Positions 12,630-25,416 are shown, counted from the stretch's first letter. The stretch is DNA of 64,000 nt from Hanleya hanleyi (GCA_036873755.1 JAVTVY010025396.1:1-64000); one strand, 5' to 3'. Numbers and translations are program-made. The notes: generated by a model not told the origin, from the sequence alone.

Positions 12630-14246
12630 TTTGGACATAGGTGAATGCAAAATTATTTTTTCTACAGGTAAATATAATGCATATTTTGTCATTTTTACAT
12701 GTATTTAGAGCAGATAGCTCAAGGGGAACTTTGAATAGAAATATTCCAAGGAGGCTAACCATTTTTGCACTCCTAATTCTACCCTAAAAGAATGATAATA
12801 TTCTGAAATTTAGGGAAAAATGGCTGGATATTTACGCCAGCAGAGCAAAAAAGGAAAGGCCAAATTGTAGGGCTGAAAATATACTATTTCTGTTAAGTTG
12901 AGAAACGGATAAATGAAATTGAGCCAGAGCAATCACATCAAACAGCGCAGAATCTTTTAATGTGAATGATGTACAATAAATTTGAAACTAGACTGTGAAA
13001 TTTGGGACAGATTGAAGCAATATTGACTTCTCTATAGGCAAATCTAAAGCTTGTTTTGCCTTCTATACATGTATATTCAAGAAAAAAAGGTTAGATAGAT
13101 GAACAAGGGCTTTGAAGAGAAATATTCAAAGTATGCTAACCATTTTCGCACATCTTATTCTACCCTAATAGAATGATTACGTTCTGAACTTTGAAAAAAG
13201 GAAAGGCCAAATAGTAAGGCTGTAAATATGCCATTTCTGTTAATTTGACATAGATAAATGAAATTGATTTACAGAAATCAAATCAAATTCTTTGGAATCT
13301 TTTACTCTGAATGTTGTACATAAATTTAAAACTGGACTCTGAAATTTTGGACACATTGAAGCAAAATTGGCTTCTCTACAGGCAAATCCCAAGCTTATTT
13401 TGCCTGATATACATGTATTTTGAAGGGAAAAGGGATAGATAGATGACCAAATACTTTGAATAGAAATATTTCAAGTGGGCTAACCATTTTTGCACACCTG
13501 ATTGTACCGTAACAGAATGATTATACTGTGAAATTTGGCAAAAATTGGTTGGATATTAACATCAGCAGACCAAAAAAGGAAAGCCAAATTTTAGGAATGA
13601 AAATATGCCATTTCTGTTAAGTTGACATAAGTAAATTAAATTGAGTTAGAGAAATCCCATCAAATTGCGCAGAATCTTTTAATGTGAATGATGTAAAATG
13701 AATTTGAAACTAGACTGTGAAATTTGGGACAGATTGAAGTAAAATTGGCTTCTCTGCAGGCAAATTTAAAGCTTATTTTGCCTTCTATACATGTATATTC
13801 AAGGAATAGATAGATGAACAAGGGCTTTGGACAGAAATGGACAAAGTAGGCTAACCATTTTCACACACCTGATTCTACCCTAACAAAATGATTACATTCT
13901 GAATTTTGGGAAAAAATGGTTGGATATTAACGCCAGCAGAGCAAAAAAAGGAAAGGCCAAATTGTAGCGCTGAAATTACGCCATTTCTGTTAAGATTACA
14001 CAGATAAATGAAATTGAGTTCGAGAAATCCGGTCAATTGCGCAGAATCTTTTAATGTGAATGATGTACAATGAATTTGAAACTAGACCGTGAAGTTTGGG
14101 ACAGAGTGAAGCAAAATTGGCTTGTCTATAGGCAAATCTAAAGCTTATTTTGTGTCATATACATGTATTTTGAAGGGAAAAATGGTAGGTAGATGACCAA
14201 AGACTTTGAATAAAAATATTCCAAGTAGGCTAACCATTTTTGCATT
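12630..14246 (+). repeat. ~365-bp tandem repeat, about 4.5 copies, dimeric organisation
   Basis: The word acatgtat recurs near 12,698, 13,069, 13,409, 13,788 and 14,161. Monomers share aggctaaccattttt, aagaatgat, cagcagagcaaaaaaggaaagg, gccatttctgttaa and cttctctacaggcaaat. Two monomer types alternate. Type A has tacatgtatattcaag and gaacaagggcttt (13,069 and 13,788). Type B has tacatgtattttgaaggga and gatgaccaaa (13,409 and 14,161). The higher-order unit is therefore about 720-750 bp. Non-coding in appearance. Confidence 0.9.
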
Positions 14247-14254
14247 ATATATGT

Positions 14255-14645
14255 CTGTAGAAAACTGAAATTTGACATCGGTTTACAGATCACTGACCAC
14301 AGAAACATTACATATGACCTCTAGAGGCCAAACCCAGCATTATTTAAGATGTTGCTGTTCAGCAAATTGCTAGTTGTGACTGCACCTGACAAAAAAACTC
14401 ATGAGGTCACAACACGAGAAATATGATGTGGATTAGGAATTTAACCTCCGATTATGAATCACTGACCTCGAAAATATTATATGTGACGTCAAGTTTTCAA
14501 ACCCAGCTTTAGTAAAGAAGTTGTTATCCATTAAAATGCTATTTGTTACTATAGCTGACGAAAAAATCATGAGGTCATAACACGAGAAATAAGCCATGGT
14601 TTTGGAATTTGACCACGGATTCGCGGTCGGTGACCTCGAAAATGG
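14255..14645 (+). repeat. AGGTCA-rich ~170-bp repeat, last forward units
   Basis: About two units in the forward sense (gaggtcacaacacgag at about 14,403; gaggtcataacacgag near 14,571). They end at gacctcgaaaatggcatg, after which the orientation flips. Confidence 0.8.
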
Positions 14646-14780
14646 CATGCAGCGACTTGAAAAATGAGTTCGCTAACGACCATGAAGCATGTATTGCTAT
14701 AAAAACGGGGGTCGCCTTCTGTTCCTCAACTATCTACCCGGATATGTATAGCACACCTGGATTCAGGCTAGGAGTTACCC
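14646..14780. other. Spacer at the strand-switch point of the repeat block
   Basis: About 135 bp unlike either repeat family, lying between the last forward and first reverse AGGTCA units. It contains ctataaaaacgggggtcgcc. A 72-codon frame crosses it without recognisable motifs. Confidence 0.6.
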
Positions 14781-16299
14781 TGGCATTCGAGGTCAAATTC
14801 CAAATCCACGGCATACATACCTCATGACTTTTTGTACGTTATAGTTATAACTAGCAATTTGCTGGATGACAACTTCTTAACTAATACTGGGTTTGACCTC
14901 TTTATGTAAGAGGACTTTCGAGGTCAGTGATTCCTAATCCCAGGTCAAATTTCAAATCCATATCAAATATCTCTCGAGGTCATATGTGATGTTTGCGCTG
15001 TCAGTTATCAGGTCAGGTCAAATTCCATATCCAGAGCATAATTTTCGTGTTATGACCGTATGATTTTTTTGTCGGTTATAGTTACAAGTAGCATTTTGTT
15101 GAATAACAATTGCTCAAATAATGCTGGTTTTGACCTCCTGAGATCATATATGATGTTTTTGAGGTCAGTGATTCACAATCCGAGATCAAATTCCAAATTC
15201 ACAGCATTTATCTCGTGTTATGACCTCATAATTTTTTGTACCTTATAGTTATAACTAGCAATTTGCTTAATGTCAAAGATTGACCTCGTGAGGTCATATA
15301 TGATGTTTCCTAGGTTATTGATCCATAATCCGATGTCAAATTTCACATCCACATCGTATTTCTGGTGTTATGACCTATGACATATGACCAGCTATAGCTA
15401 TAACTAGCATTTTGCTGGATACAAATTTCTTAAATAAGGCTGGGTTTGACATCTTAATTGGGGTCATATATGATGTTTTCAAGGTCAGTGAGCTATAATC
15501 CGACGCCAAATTCAAAATCCGCGGCATATTTTTTATCATGACTCAAGATTTTTTGGCCAGTTATAGTTATAACTAGCATTTTGCTGCTTAATATCTTCTT
15601 ACACCATGCTGGGTTCGACCTCTTGAGGTCATACGTAATGTTTCCGCGGTCAGTGATCCATAATCCGATGTCAAATTCCATATCCAGATACGCTCTGGAT
15701 ATGGAATTCTCGTGTTATTACCTCATCATTTTTTGTCAGCTAAAGTTAACACTAGCCTTTTGCTGGACAACAACTTCTTAAATAATGCTGGGTTTGACTT
15801 CTTTATGTCATATATGATGTTTTCGAGGTCAGTGATCCATAATTCGAGGTCAAATTCCAAATTCACAGCGTAATTCTCGTGTTATGACCTCATGATTTTT
15901 TGTACCTTATAGTTATAAGTAGCATTTTGCTGGATAGCAACTTCTTAAATAATGCTGGATTTGACCTCTTGAGGTCATATATGATCTTCTAGAGTTCAGT
16001 GACCCAAAATCCGAGGTCAAATTCCAAATCCGGGGCATATTTTTTATTATATCTCATGAATTTTTGGTCAGTTATAGTTATAACTAGCATTTTGTTGCTC
16101 AACAACTTCTTAAATATTGCTGGGTTTGACATCTCGATGTCATATGATGTTTCCGATGTCAGTGATCCATAATCCGAGGTCAAATTCCAAATTCACAGCA
16201 TATGTATAGTGTTATGACCTCGTGATTTTTTGTACCCTATAGTTATAACTAGCAATTTGCTGGATGCCAACTTCGTTAACAATGCAGGGTTTAAACGCT
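14781..16299 (-). repeat. AGGTCA-rich ~170-bp tandem repeat, reverse orientation
   Basis: Units are the reverse complement of those at 7,799-10,590: ctcgtgttatgacctcatg, ttatagttataactagca, tttgctggat, cttcttaaataatgctgg, gtttgacctc. About eight to nine divergent units end at ttaacaatgcagggtttaaa, where the reverse satellite begins. No gene. Confidence 0.9.
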
Positions 16300-19200
16300 A
16301 AAAAATGGGTCAAAAAGATAGCTAAATTTATTAGAAAGATATCTAGACCACTCTAAAAGTGACGCAAATTGGATTTGTTATATAAGTTAAACACATAAAA
16401 ATGGGTCAGAAAGATAGATAAATGTATTAGGAAGATATCTAGACCACTCTAAAAGTGGCGCAAATTCGATTTCTGGGCGATTGAGAGCAATAAATAGAGC
16501 CGGTGTAAATTGTCCATATCCAGATAATACCCATTTAGCGCTGTCTCGGAGGGTATGGCATCTCCAAGTTAGACACCCAAAACTGGGTCAGGAAGATAGA
16601 TAAATGTATTAGAAAGATATCTAGACCACTCTAAAAGTGGCGCAATTTCGATTTCTGGGTGATTGGGAGCAATAAATAGAGCCGGTGTAAATTGCCCATA
16701 TCCAGATAATACCCATTTAGCGCTGTCTCGGAGGGTATGGCATCTCCAAGTTAGACACTCAAAACTGGGCCAGGAAGATAGCTAAATGTATTAGGAAGAT
16801 ATCTAGACCACACTGAATGTGGCGCAAATTCGATTTTTGGGTGATTGGGAGCAACAAATAGAGTCGGTGTAAATTGCCCATGTCCAGATAATACCCATTT
16901 TGCACTGTCTCGGATGGTATGGCATCTCCAAGTTAGCCACCCAAAACTGGATCAGGAATATAGATAAATGTATTATGAAGATATCTAGACCACTCTAAAA
17001 GTGGCGCAATTTCGATTTCTGCGTAATTGGGAGCAACAAATAGAGTCGGTGTAAATTGCCCATCTCCAGATAATACCCATTTAGCGCTGTGTCGTAGGGT
17101 ATGGCATCTCCAAGTTAGACACCCAAAACTGGTTCAGGAAGATAGATAAATGTATGTGGAAGATATCTAGACCACTCTAAAAGTGGTGCAAATTCGATTT
17201 CTAGGTGATTGGGAGCAACAAATAGAGTCGGTGTAAATTGCCCATATCCAGAAAATACCCATTTAGCGCTGTCTCGGAGGGTATGGCATCTCCAAGTTAG
17301 ACACCCAAAACTGGTTCAGGAAGATAGATAAATGTATGTGGAAGATATCTAGACCACTCTAAAAGTGGTGCAAATTCGATTTCTGGGTGATTGGGAGCAA
17401 CAAATAGATTCGGTGTAAATTGCCCATATCCAGAAAATACCCATTTAGCGCTGTCTCGGAGGGTATGGCATCTCCAAGTTAGACAACCAAAACTGGGTAA
17501 GGAAGATAGATAAATGTATTAGGAAGATATCTAGACCACTCTGAAAGTGGCGCAAGTTCGATTTCTGGGTGATTGGGAGCAACAAATAGAGTCGGTGCAA
17601 ATTGTCCATATCCAGATAATACACATTTAGCGCTTTCTCGGAGGGTATGGCATCTCCAAGTTAGACACCCAAAACTGGGTCAGGAAGATAGATATTTGTA
17701 TTAGGAAGATATGTAGACCACTCTAAAAGTGGCGCAAATTCGATTTCTGGGTGATTGGGAGCAACAAATAGAGTCGGTGTAAATTGCCCATATCCAGATA
17801 CTACCCATTTAGCGCTGTGTCGGAGGGTATGGCATCTCCAAGTTAGACACCCAAACTGGTTCAGGAAGATAGATAAATATATGTGGAAGATACCTAGACC
17901 ACTCTAAAAGTGGCGCAAATTCGATTTCTGGGTGATTGGGAGCAATAAAGAGAGCCGGTGTAAATTGCCCATATCCAGATACTACCCATTTAGCGCTGTG
18001 TCGGAGGGTATGGCATCTCCAAGTTAGACACCCAAACTGATTCAGGAAGATAGATAAATGTATTAGGAAGATATCTAGACCACTCTAAATGTGGCGCAAA
18101 TTCGATTTCCGGGTGATTGGGAGCAACAAATTGAGTCGGTGTAAATTGCCCATATCCAGATAATACCCATTTAGCGCTGTCTCGGAGGGTATGGCATCTC
18201 CAAGTTAGACAACCAAAACTGGGTCAGCAAGATAGATAAACGTATTAGGAAGATATCTAGACCACTCTAAAAGTGGCGCAAATTGGATTTCTGGGTGATT
18301 GGGAGCAACAAATAGAGTCAGTGTAAATTGCCCATATCCAGACAATACCCATTTAGCACTGTCTCGGAGGGTATGGCATCTCCAAGTTAGACAGCCAAAA
18401 CTGGGTCCGAAAGATAGATAAATGTATTAGAAAGATATCTAGACCACTCTAAAAGTGGCGCAAATTCGATTTCTGGGTGATTGGGAGCAACAAATAGAGT
18501 CGGTGTAAATTGCCCATATCAAGATAATATCCATTTAGCGCTGTCTCGCAGGGTATGGCATCTCCAAGTTAGACACCCAAAAGTGGATCACGAAGATAGA
18601 TATATGTATTAGGAAGATATCTAGACCACTCTAAAAGTGGCGCGAATTCGATTTCTGTGTGATTGGGAGCAACAAATAGAGTCGGTGTAAATTGCCCATA
18701 TCCAGATAATACCCATTTAGCGCTGTCTCGGAGGGTATGGCATCTCCAAGTTAGACACCCAAAACTGGGTCAGGAAGATAGATATTTGTATTAGGAAGAT
18801 ATCTAGACCACTCTAAAAGTGGCGCAAATTCGATTTGTGGGTGATTGGGACGAACAAATAGAGTCGGTGTAAATTGCCCATATTCAGATAATACCAATTT
18901 AGCGCTGTCTCGGAGGGTATGACATCTCAAAGTTAGACACCCAAAACTGGGTCAGAAAGATAGATAAATGTATTAGAAAGATATTCAGTCCCCTCTAAAA
19001 GTGGCGCAAATTCGATTTCTGGGAGATTGGGAGCAACAAATAGAGTCGGGGTAAATTGCCCATATACAGATACTACCCATTTAGCGCTGCCACGGAGGGT
19101 ATGGCATCTCCAAGTTAGACACCCAAAACTTTGTCAGGAAGATAGATAAATGTATTGGAAAGATATCTAGCTCACTCTAAAAGTGGCGCAAATTCGATTT

Positions 19201-20498
19201 CTGGGTGATTGGGAGCAACAAATAGAGTCGGTGTAAATTGCCCATATCCAGATAATACCCATTTATCGCTGTCTCGGAGGGTATGGCATCTCCAAGTTAG
19301 GCGCCCAAAACTGGGTCAGGAAGATAGATAAATGTATTAGGAAGATATCTAGACCGCACTAAATGTGGCGCAAATTCGACTTATGGGTGATTGGGAGCAA
19401 CAAATAGAGTTGGTGTAAATTGCCCATATCCAGATAATACCCATTTAGCGCTGTCTCGGAGGGTATGGCATCTCCAAGTTAGACACCCACACCTGGGTCA
19501 CGAAGATAGATATATGTATTAGGAAGATATCTAGACCACTGTAAAAGTGGCGCGAATTCGATTTCTGCGTGATTGGGAGCAACAAATAGAGTCGGTGTAA
19601 ATTGCCCATATCCAGATAATACCCATTTAGCGCTGTCTCGGAGGGTATGGCATCTCCAAGTCAGACACCCAAAACTAGATCAGGAAGATAGATAAATGTA
19701 TTAGGAAGATATCTAGACCACTCTAAAAGTGGCGCAATTTCGATTTCTGGGTGATTGGGAGCAACAAATAGAGTCGGTGTAAATTGCCCATATCCAGATA
19801 ATACCCATTTAGCGCTGTCTCGGAGGGTATGGCATCTCCAAGTTATACACCCAAAACTGGGTCAGGAAGATAGATAGTTGTATTAGGAAGATATCTAGAC
19901 CACTCTAAAAGTGGCACAATTTCGATTTCTGGGTGATTGGGAGCAACAAATAGAGTCGGTGTAAATTGCCCATATCCAGATAATACCCATTTAGCGCTGT
20001 CTCGGAGGGTATGGCATCTCCAAGTTAGACACCCAAAACTGGGTCAGAAAGATAGCTAAATGTATTAGGAAGATATCTAGACCACTCTAAAAGTGGTGCA
20101 AATTCGATTTGTGGGTGATTGGGAGCAACAAATAGAGTCGGTGTAAATTGCCCATATCCAGATAATACCCATTTAGCGCTGTCTCGGAGGGTATGGCATC
20201 TCCAAGTTAGACACCCAAAACTAGGTCAGAAAGATAGATAAATGTATTAGGAAGATATCTAGACCACACTAAAAGTGACGCAAATTCGATTTCTGGGTGA
20301 TTGGGAGCAACAGATAGAGTCGGTGCAAATTGCCCATATCCAGATAATACCCATTTAGCGCTGTCTCGTAGGGTATGGCATCTCCAAGTTAGACACCCAA
20401 AACTGGGTCAGGAAGATAGATAAATGCATTAGGAAGATATCTAGACCACTCTAAAAGTGGCGCAAATTCGATTTCTGGGTGATTGGGAGCAACAAATA
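16300..20498 (-). repeat. ~182-bp satellite array, reverse orientation
   Basis: Same monomer as 1-7,798 but inverted (cgctgtctcggagggtatgg, ccaagttagacacccaaaac, gtcggtgtaaattgcccata). About 23 copies. The innermost monomer (16,300-16,400) is truncated and rearranged. The array ends at gggagcaacaaata|caaaccc, inside a monomer. Variants differ from those of the left array, so the two arms have not been homogenised recently. Confidence 0.97.
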
Positions 20499-20708
20499 CA
20501 AACCCTTTAGAAATGTACTTAATAGCACACATTTTGAAGCATTCTTCTCAAATTTATATTCACAGGGAAGACAATTTATTGGGGAAAACATGGTCCTATT
20601 CGTGTTATGAAAGACATAATGGTTGTCGAAATATATCGATTTTCATGAAGGTTACTACTTTCACATATCGCGATTTAGAATATCGAAATGGGAATAAGGA
20701 ATAAGGAA
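20499..20708. other. Unique sequence after the satellite, no gene recognised
   Basis: AT-rich. One 73-codon frame (20,483-20,704) starts inside the satellite and shows no known motif. I do not call it a gene. Confidence 0.5.
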
Positions 20709-21520
20709 ATAAGTTCAGCGCCGTTGTTTTTTTTTTCAATAAGTTCTGCCTTCGTCGTTGTCTGAGCTTTTCTTAGATCCACAAGTAGAAGCTGGATAGG
20801 ACAATATTGTACAAACATACAGCCTGGATGTGAGTGTAGGGCTGGCACAGTGTAAACAGACCTTCATAAATTGGAAAGTGCTGTAAGAGTAGACAGCCGA
20901 AAAGATATTTCTTATGAATTTATAGCCCAAAAGACATCAGCACAGTAATGCAGTGGCTAGTTGTTGGGCGATGTGAGAAGCTTGATTCAGAAGATTGTGG
21001 CCCACAAATAAGTAATCGAAATATCAATCTCCTCTAATACAATCCGCACAGAAATCCAAGCAGGAGAATAATACAAACTAAGTATAGACATACTACAAGA
21101 CGATTAACAGTTGTCAACCATCATTCTATCCGTGCCCTCATATTCGAAACATTGCCGAGAATCAATTCATCAATTCCAAGTCGTTCCCTGGAATAACTTG
21201 TTCCCAAGATGGCATGTGCATGCCGAAGCACATTAAAGTAATTTGCTCACAGGCATAGCCAGGAGGTCATCGTGGATACATGTACGTTGGATATTCGTAT
21301 GGGGTTCAATTTCTATAACGGAGCGTTGACCTGCTGGTGTGGAATACAGCGTGTTCGTGGATAAACCAAGTGTACTGATAGCAGCGACTCGAGGACAATA
21401 GGTTAGGTGGAGGAGTGTTGACAGGTGAGAGGTAAACCCCTGATTATCGTATAGGTGCAGTGACATTAGAGTCCATAGACTGTGGGATATACCACGTGCA
21501 ACTAAAAACACGGAGAGGTG
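20709..21520 (+). repeat. Dispersed repeat, copy A (unexpanded form)
   Basis: Shares collinear segments with 49,200-50,640 and 52,555-52,905: ttctgccttcgtcgttgtctgagctt, ggctggcacagtgtaaacagacc, ttgttgggcgatgtgagaagcttgatt, caatacgcacagaaatccaag-like sequence, gaccatcattctatcc-like sequence, gttgacctgctggtgtggaatacagcgtg and gtgttgacaggtgagaggta. Where the other copy has a 29-bp minisatellite, this copy has one unit only (about 20,991-21,011). No open frame of note. Family not identified. Confidence 0.85.
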
Positions 21521-22693
21521 AGTGAGTGAATATTATTTAACTTTCAACAATATTTCAGCCATATCACGACGAACCAACTAAGCACCACCCAGCCCAGTTG
21601 TGTTCCTGCTACTTCAAAGAAGCAATCTTTGAAGCAACATGGAACCAGACACCCTTCATCCACCCTATAAAACATTGAGGGCAGCGCACAAGACACAGGC
21701 AGGACGCTTACATGGTGCAATAAAGACAAGTGATATTACAGTGCTAGATATCACATTATCAAGTTCCTGTTGCTTCTCAGCAAGACACAGAGAAAAGGGA
21801 ATAACGTCGTCCTCGCCAAAATGAATAAGCCCTATAACACATACCCTATAACAAATGGAATATTAGTATACAAGGGTCTAGTCCATCATTCATTATTCAG
21901 CCATCGTCCACACCATCATCTAACATTAGTATAATTACAACATCTTACAGTTGGAATATTAGTATAAACACATCATCTAAAAGATGAAATATTACTATAA
22001 ACACATAACCGAAGGAATATTGGTATAAACGAATGATGAGTTATGAATTATGAAGTATCTTTAACCAGAATTTAATGATAGTGCTCTTTCTTCTTGTATT
22101 CAAGGACATTCCTCTACCCGGCTCCATATGGACAAAATCCTTTCGTGTACTTTTTTTCATAAGAGCGATAAATCTTCTTAAGCTCTTATATATACTGCCG
22201 TTTTGGGGTGTGAATATTTGAAACATTAGCCGAAAAATTGCGTGGAACCGGGTTGTTCCGTGTGAGTGAAAAGCAGTCGATAAAACCTCAATATACGAGC
22301 TGTGCACATGTGTGTATTTTCATCAAGGTTCAGTGCATACGGTGGTGTGATTTAGAGGAATTTCATCGTTTTAAAGGCCAGGAATCTAGAATTATAATAT
22401 CTATGTATGTTTGTGTTATGTTCTGACGGACGGATCTACTAGGCAACCTTTTGTTCAGTCAGCTGCATTTCATAGGATCTCGAACACGATAGCGAATTTA
22501 AGGTGAAGACTGAATTCTACGTTTTTGATCATGTGGTGATTTCAATGCCAGGACGAAGGACTTTCAGTTGATGAAGCTTCATCTATACGTGTGCCTGGAT
22601 TAACAGATGATTATGTAATAGTAGACTACGTACTGATTTCCCTATATTTACTTAATTGTTTCTATGCATTTCTGTGTAATATTTTTGTCTGAC
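21521..22693. other. Non-coding interval up to the LTR element, no gene recognised
   Basis: About 1.2 kb of AT-rich sequence with short frames only (up to 88 codons) and no recognisable domain. A small repetition of gaatattagtataa words is visible around 21,858-22,030. Confidence 0.5.
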
Positions 22694-23801
22694 AGTAACC
22701 CAGTCAATGAAGACAAGCCGGCTATTGGTGTAATTAATTAATAACAGTTTATTCACCAAGTCTCTCATGGAATGAACTGAAAAGGGGACAAGAGGAAAAG
22801 GGGCAGCGACTGCCCATGTCCTGCCAATGAACAAAAGTGCATGAATGAGTACACTTGCATTCATAGATAATATATAACTCAATTTGAGCATATGCGAGAA
22901 ATACATATTCGCATATATATGACACATGACATCGTTCCATGAACTTATACGACAGTCGTCATGAACTTGCATAGGAATATAGTACTTTAATACTTTATAA
23001 TCCAGGCAATATGTTATGCGTATCATAATGCATCAGTTAGGAATCCAATAATCTGATCGGAGCTGATTATCATCAATTATATTACTCCGTATTAGATATC
23101 TTTAATAAAATCATTTAGCATAATAATCTCATTATCTGATTTCATTCTTGATATCGCCAAATATACCATGGTACTGACCTGCTAAACACTCTAATTCTAT
23201 GGTATATACAGACAAGACACAGACTGGTAACTCACTAGGTCACCTAAAATAGTACAATCAAATAATAAAGAATTTGAATAATAATATAAACCATTAATTG
23301 GTACAAAAGATATTACAAGAAATGTAATCTTACAACGCGAACCGGTGGTCATGTAACTTTTGCAGAGAAACAATCTGCTTAACGCAGTTATATGTATTTC
23401 GCGCCATTTAGTCTACAACCTACATATGATTATACTTCATAGACGTTACAGAGATATACATGTAATGAGATCACCCGAATATTGTTCTGTACAACGATAA
23501 TACCAAACGTACAAACATGACAGTACTCACGTTCGGAACCGGGAATAGTCTAGACCAGAACAGCGTAGCAGGTAATGTTCGAATACCATCATAATTGTGA
23601 TGAAACTGTGGAATTATGAACGTCTGTTTCCTGCTTGTTTACAAGATGTCTTTCACGAACAAAGAACATAAGCGCCACCTATCGACTACTCGACACACTA
23701 CAGATACAATGGAAATGTACTTAGCGGCGACTACTCCATTATACTTGGAACAAGCCAAAATTACGGTTGAGGGGGAACAACTCTCAGTGCATCAGACCAC
23801 A
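22694..23801 (-). repeat. 3' LTR of the minus-strand Ty3-type element
   Basis: Collinear with 30,273-31,434 across its whole length: taacccagtcaatgaagacaa, ctctcatggaatgaactgaaa, gcatatatatgacacatg, ggtactgacctgct, aacatgacagtactcacg, gttgagggggaacaa. It lacks a ~48-bp segment present in the other LTR at about 30,843-30,890. A 124-codon minus-strand frame inside (22,652-23,026) has no known motif. The visible divergence between the LTRs means the insertion is not recent. Confidence 0.95.
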
Positions 23802-24037
23802 TCCATCCCAGGCGGATATCTGTCCAGTCCCTGGACACGCACGCCTACCCACGTTCGCAATACCTGACGGAACGGCACTCGACCACGGCAGAGGAACAAC
23901 ATCAGTTGCAAACTAAGATGCAAGCAAACACGGATGAAGGAAGATCATATTACCTGAGGGCACTTCCTCCTATCGAGTCCTAGAAGACGACCAGACGCGG
24001 CGCGCTGGTGACACTGGAAACCGGCATAGTTTCCCAC
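23802..24037 (-). other. 3' untranslated segment of the Ty3-type element
   Basis: Lies between the end of the integrase C-terminal frame and the 3' LTR. A clear polypurine tract next to the LTR is not obvious on the minus strand; the nearest purine-rich stretch is gggatggatg. Confidence 0.6.
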
Positions 24038-24934
24038 CTAACCATCAACGTCTCTTCCGTTCCGATATGCACCACTGGCTTCCTTGAACAGAGCAGAGCT
24101 CAACTTTAGTAAGAAATCTGACAAACTATCGTCAGTCGTTGTAGGGCCTCTATGGCCACTCGCAACTTTTATGGTACCGCAAGTTTCAGACTGTTCACTA
24201 CCACGAGCCTGAGATTCCTCCATGACAGCATTCTGTCGCGCTGCAGAACGAGGCTCTCCATAAGGATTGAAGTGACGACCTGCACCGGCACGCGTAGTTC
24301 GTCTCGGGATAGGAACAGAACATGCTTGTTGTCTTGATGTAACTTGTCTTCTCACTGGGACAGGTGGAACTGGATCACTATCAGGAGCATAATCAAGACC
24401 AATAAGAACTCCTTCATCTTCGGATTCACTGGATGAATGTGCACTAACATCTTCGGTTGGTTCATGAACTGTCTCCTCCCAAGGTGTGGCTGACGGTAGG
24501 ACTGCATCTGGACACACACGTAGATTTGATCGATGCACCTTCCTCGAGAGGCCACTATGACAGCGAACCACTTTATACACCTTGGTTTGCCACGCATCTT
24601 GGATCTTGTTCCGACCTTTGACTCGGTTGCGGATGAGCACTCTATCTCCGGGTACAAGCGGCTGACTACGCAACCCCTTGTCTAGAACTCGTTTCCGGGC
24701 TCCTTCTACTCCTGCACCCATTCGTTCTTGGGCCCTTTCGTAAGCCTCTCTCAAGGCCCGTTTTTGTTCAATGAACCAATCGCTAGGTTCATTTGGGTCT
24801 TCTTTATCCTCTCCTCCAAGTAGTAGATCTATCGAGAGCTTGGGGTCTCTGCCGAACAGCAAATAGTACGGCGAATAGCTCGTAATCTCATGCGGTGTGA
24901 TGTTATATGCGAAGACGACAAATGTTTCGACCAA
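24038..24934 (-). pseudogene. Ty3 integrase, end of core and C-terminal domain
   Basis: A 298-codon frame. Its first ~40 residues read as the end of the integrase catalytic core ([13 protein letters not shown], conserved after the catalytic Glu in Ty3-type integrases). A charged linker follows, then a basic domain near residues 100-150 (GDRVLIRNR, KIQDAWQTKVYKV) typical of the integrase C-terminal beta-barrel that contacts DNA. The remainder is a Ser/Glu-rich tail with no recognised fold. It is out of frame with the upstream core (24,829-25,353). The frames overlap around 24,830-24,935, so a frameshift separates the two halves of integrase. Confidence 0.85.
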
Positions 24935-25353
24935 GACTTCTTCTGGACTGGTGGAAGAGAACGCAACAGGTCATGCATAGTGCGGTTAAATCTCTCGCCC
25001 TGCCCATTACCCTGAGGGTGATATGAGCTAGTGCGAGACTTCTTTATCCCATACAAGCAACAAAGTTCCAGGATTACTGATGCTTCAAAGCTGTAGCCTT
25101 GATCGGAGTGAATTCTAAGGAGAATCCCAAACTTGTTAGACCATTCCTTGACCATGACTCTTGCTGTAGTTTCCGTTCCTTGGTCCCTTGTGGGGATCGC
25201 CACTGTGAATTTCGAAAAGACGTCGGTCCTGACGAGTACAGTCTCATAACCATCACTACTATGTTCAAGCTGAGAGTAATCGAGGGCCATCACTTCTAGA
25301 GGTCTTGTTGCAAGTAGACTACCCGCCGGTGTCCTGACACGAGGATGGGGCAA
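24829..25353 (-). pseudogene. Ty3 integrase catalytic core (DDE)
   Basis: The 174-codon frame contains all three acidic residues of the retroviral-type integrase core: Asp in MALDYSQLE, Asp in RIHSDQG and Glu in [35 protein letters not shown] is a hallmark of Ty3-type integrases. The enzyme joins element cDNA to host DNA in the nucleus. The last ~45 residues are out of frame and unrelated to integrase because of the frameshift near 24,935. The zinc-binding N-terminus is encoded upstream past a stop at 25,417-25,419. The catalytic residues survive even though the gene is broken on both sides. Confidence 0.9.
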
Positions 25354-25416
25354 TTTGGAAAGTGTACAACGTTCGCAATCCTTGCACCCCTTTTCTACGT
25401 CGGCATAGATGCCAGG

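Noticed and set aside
22652..23026. 124-codon minus-strand frame
   Set aside because: Lies within the LTR of the Ty3 element; the other LTR carries only a shorter disrupted equivalent, so it is not a conserved gene.
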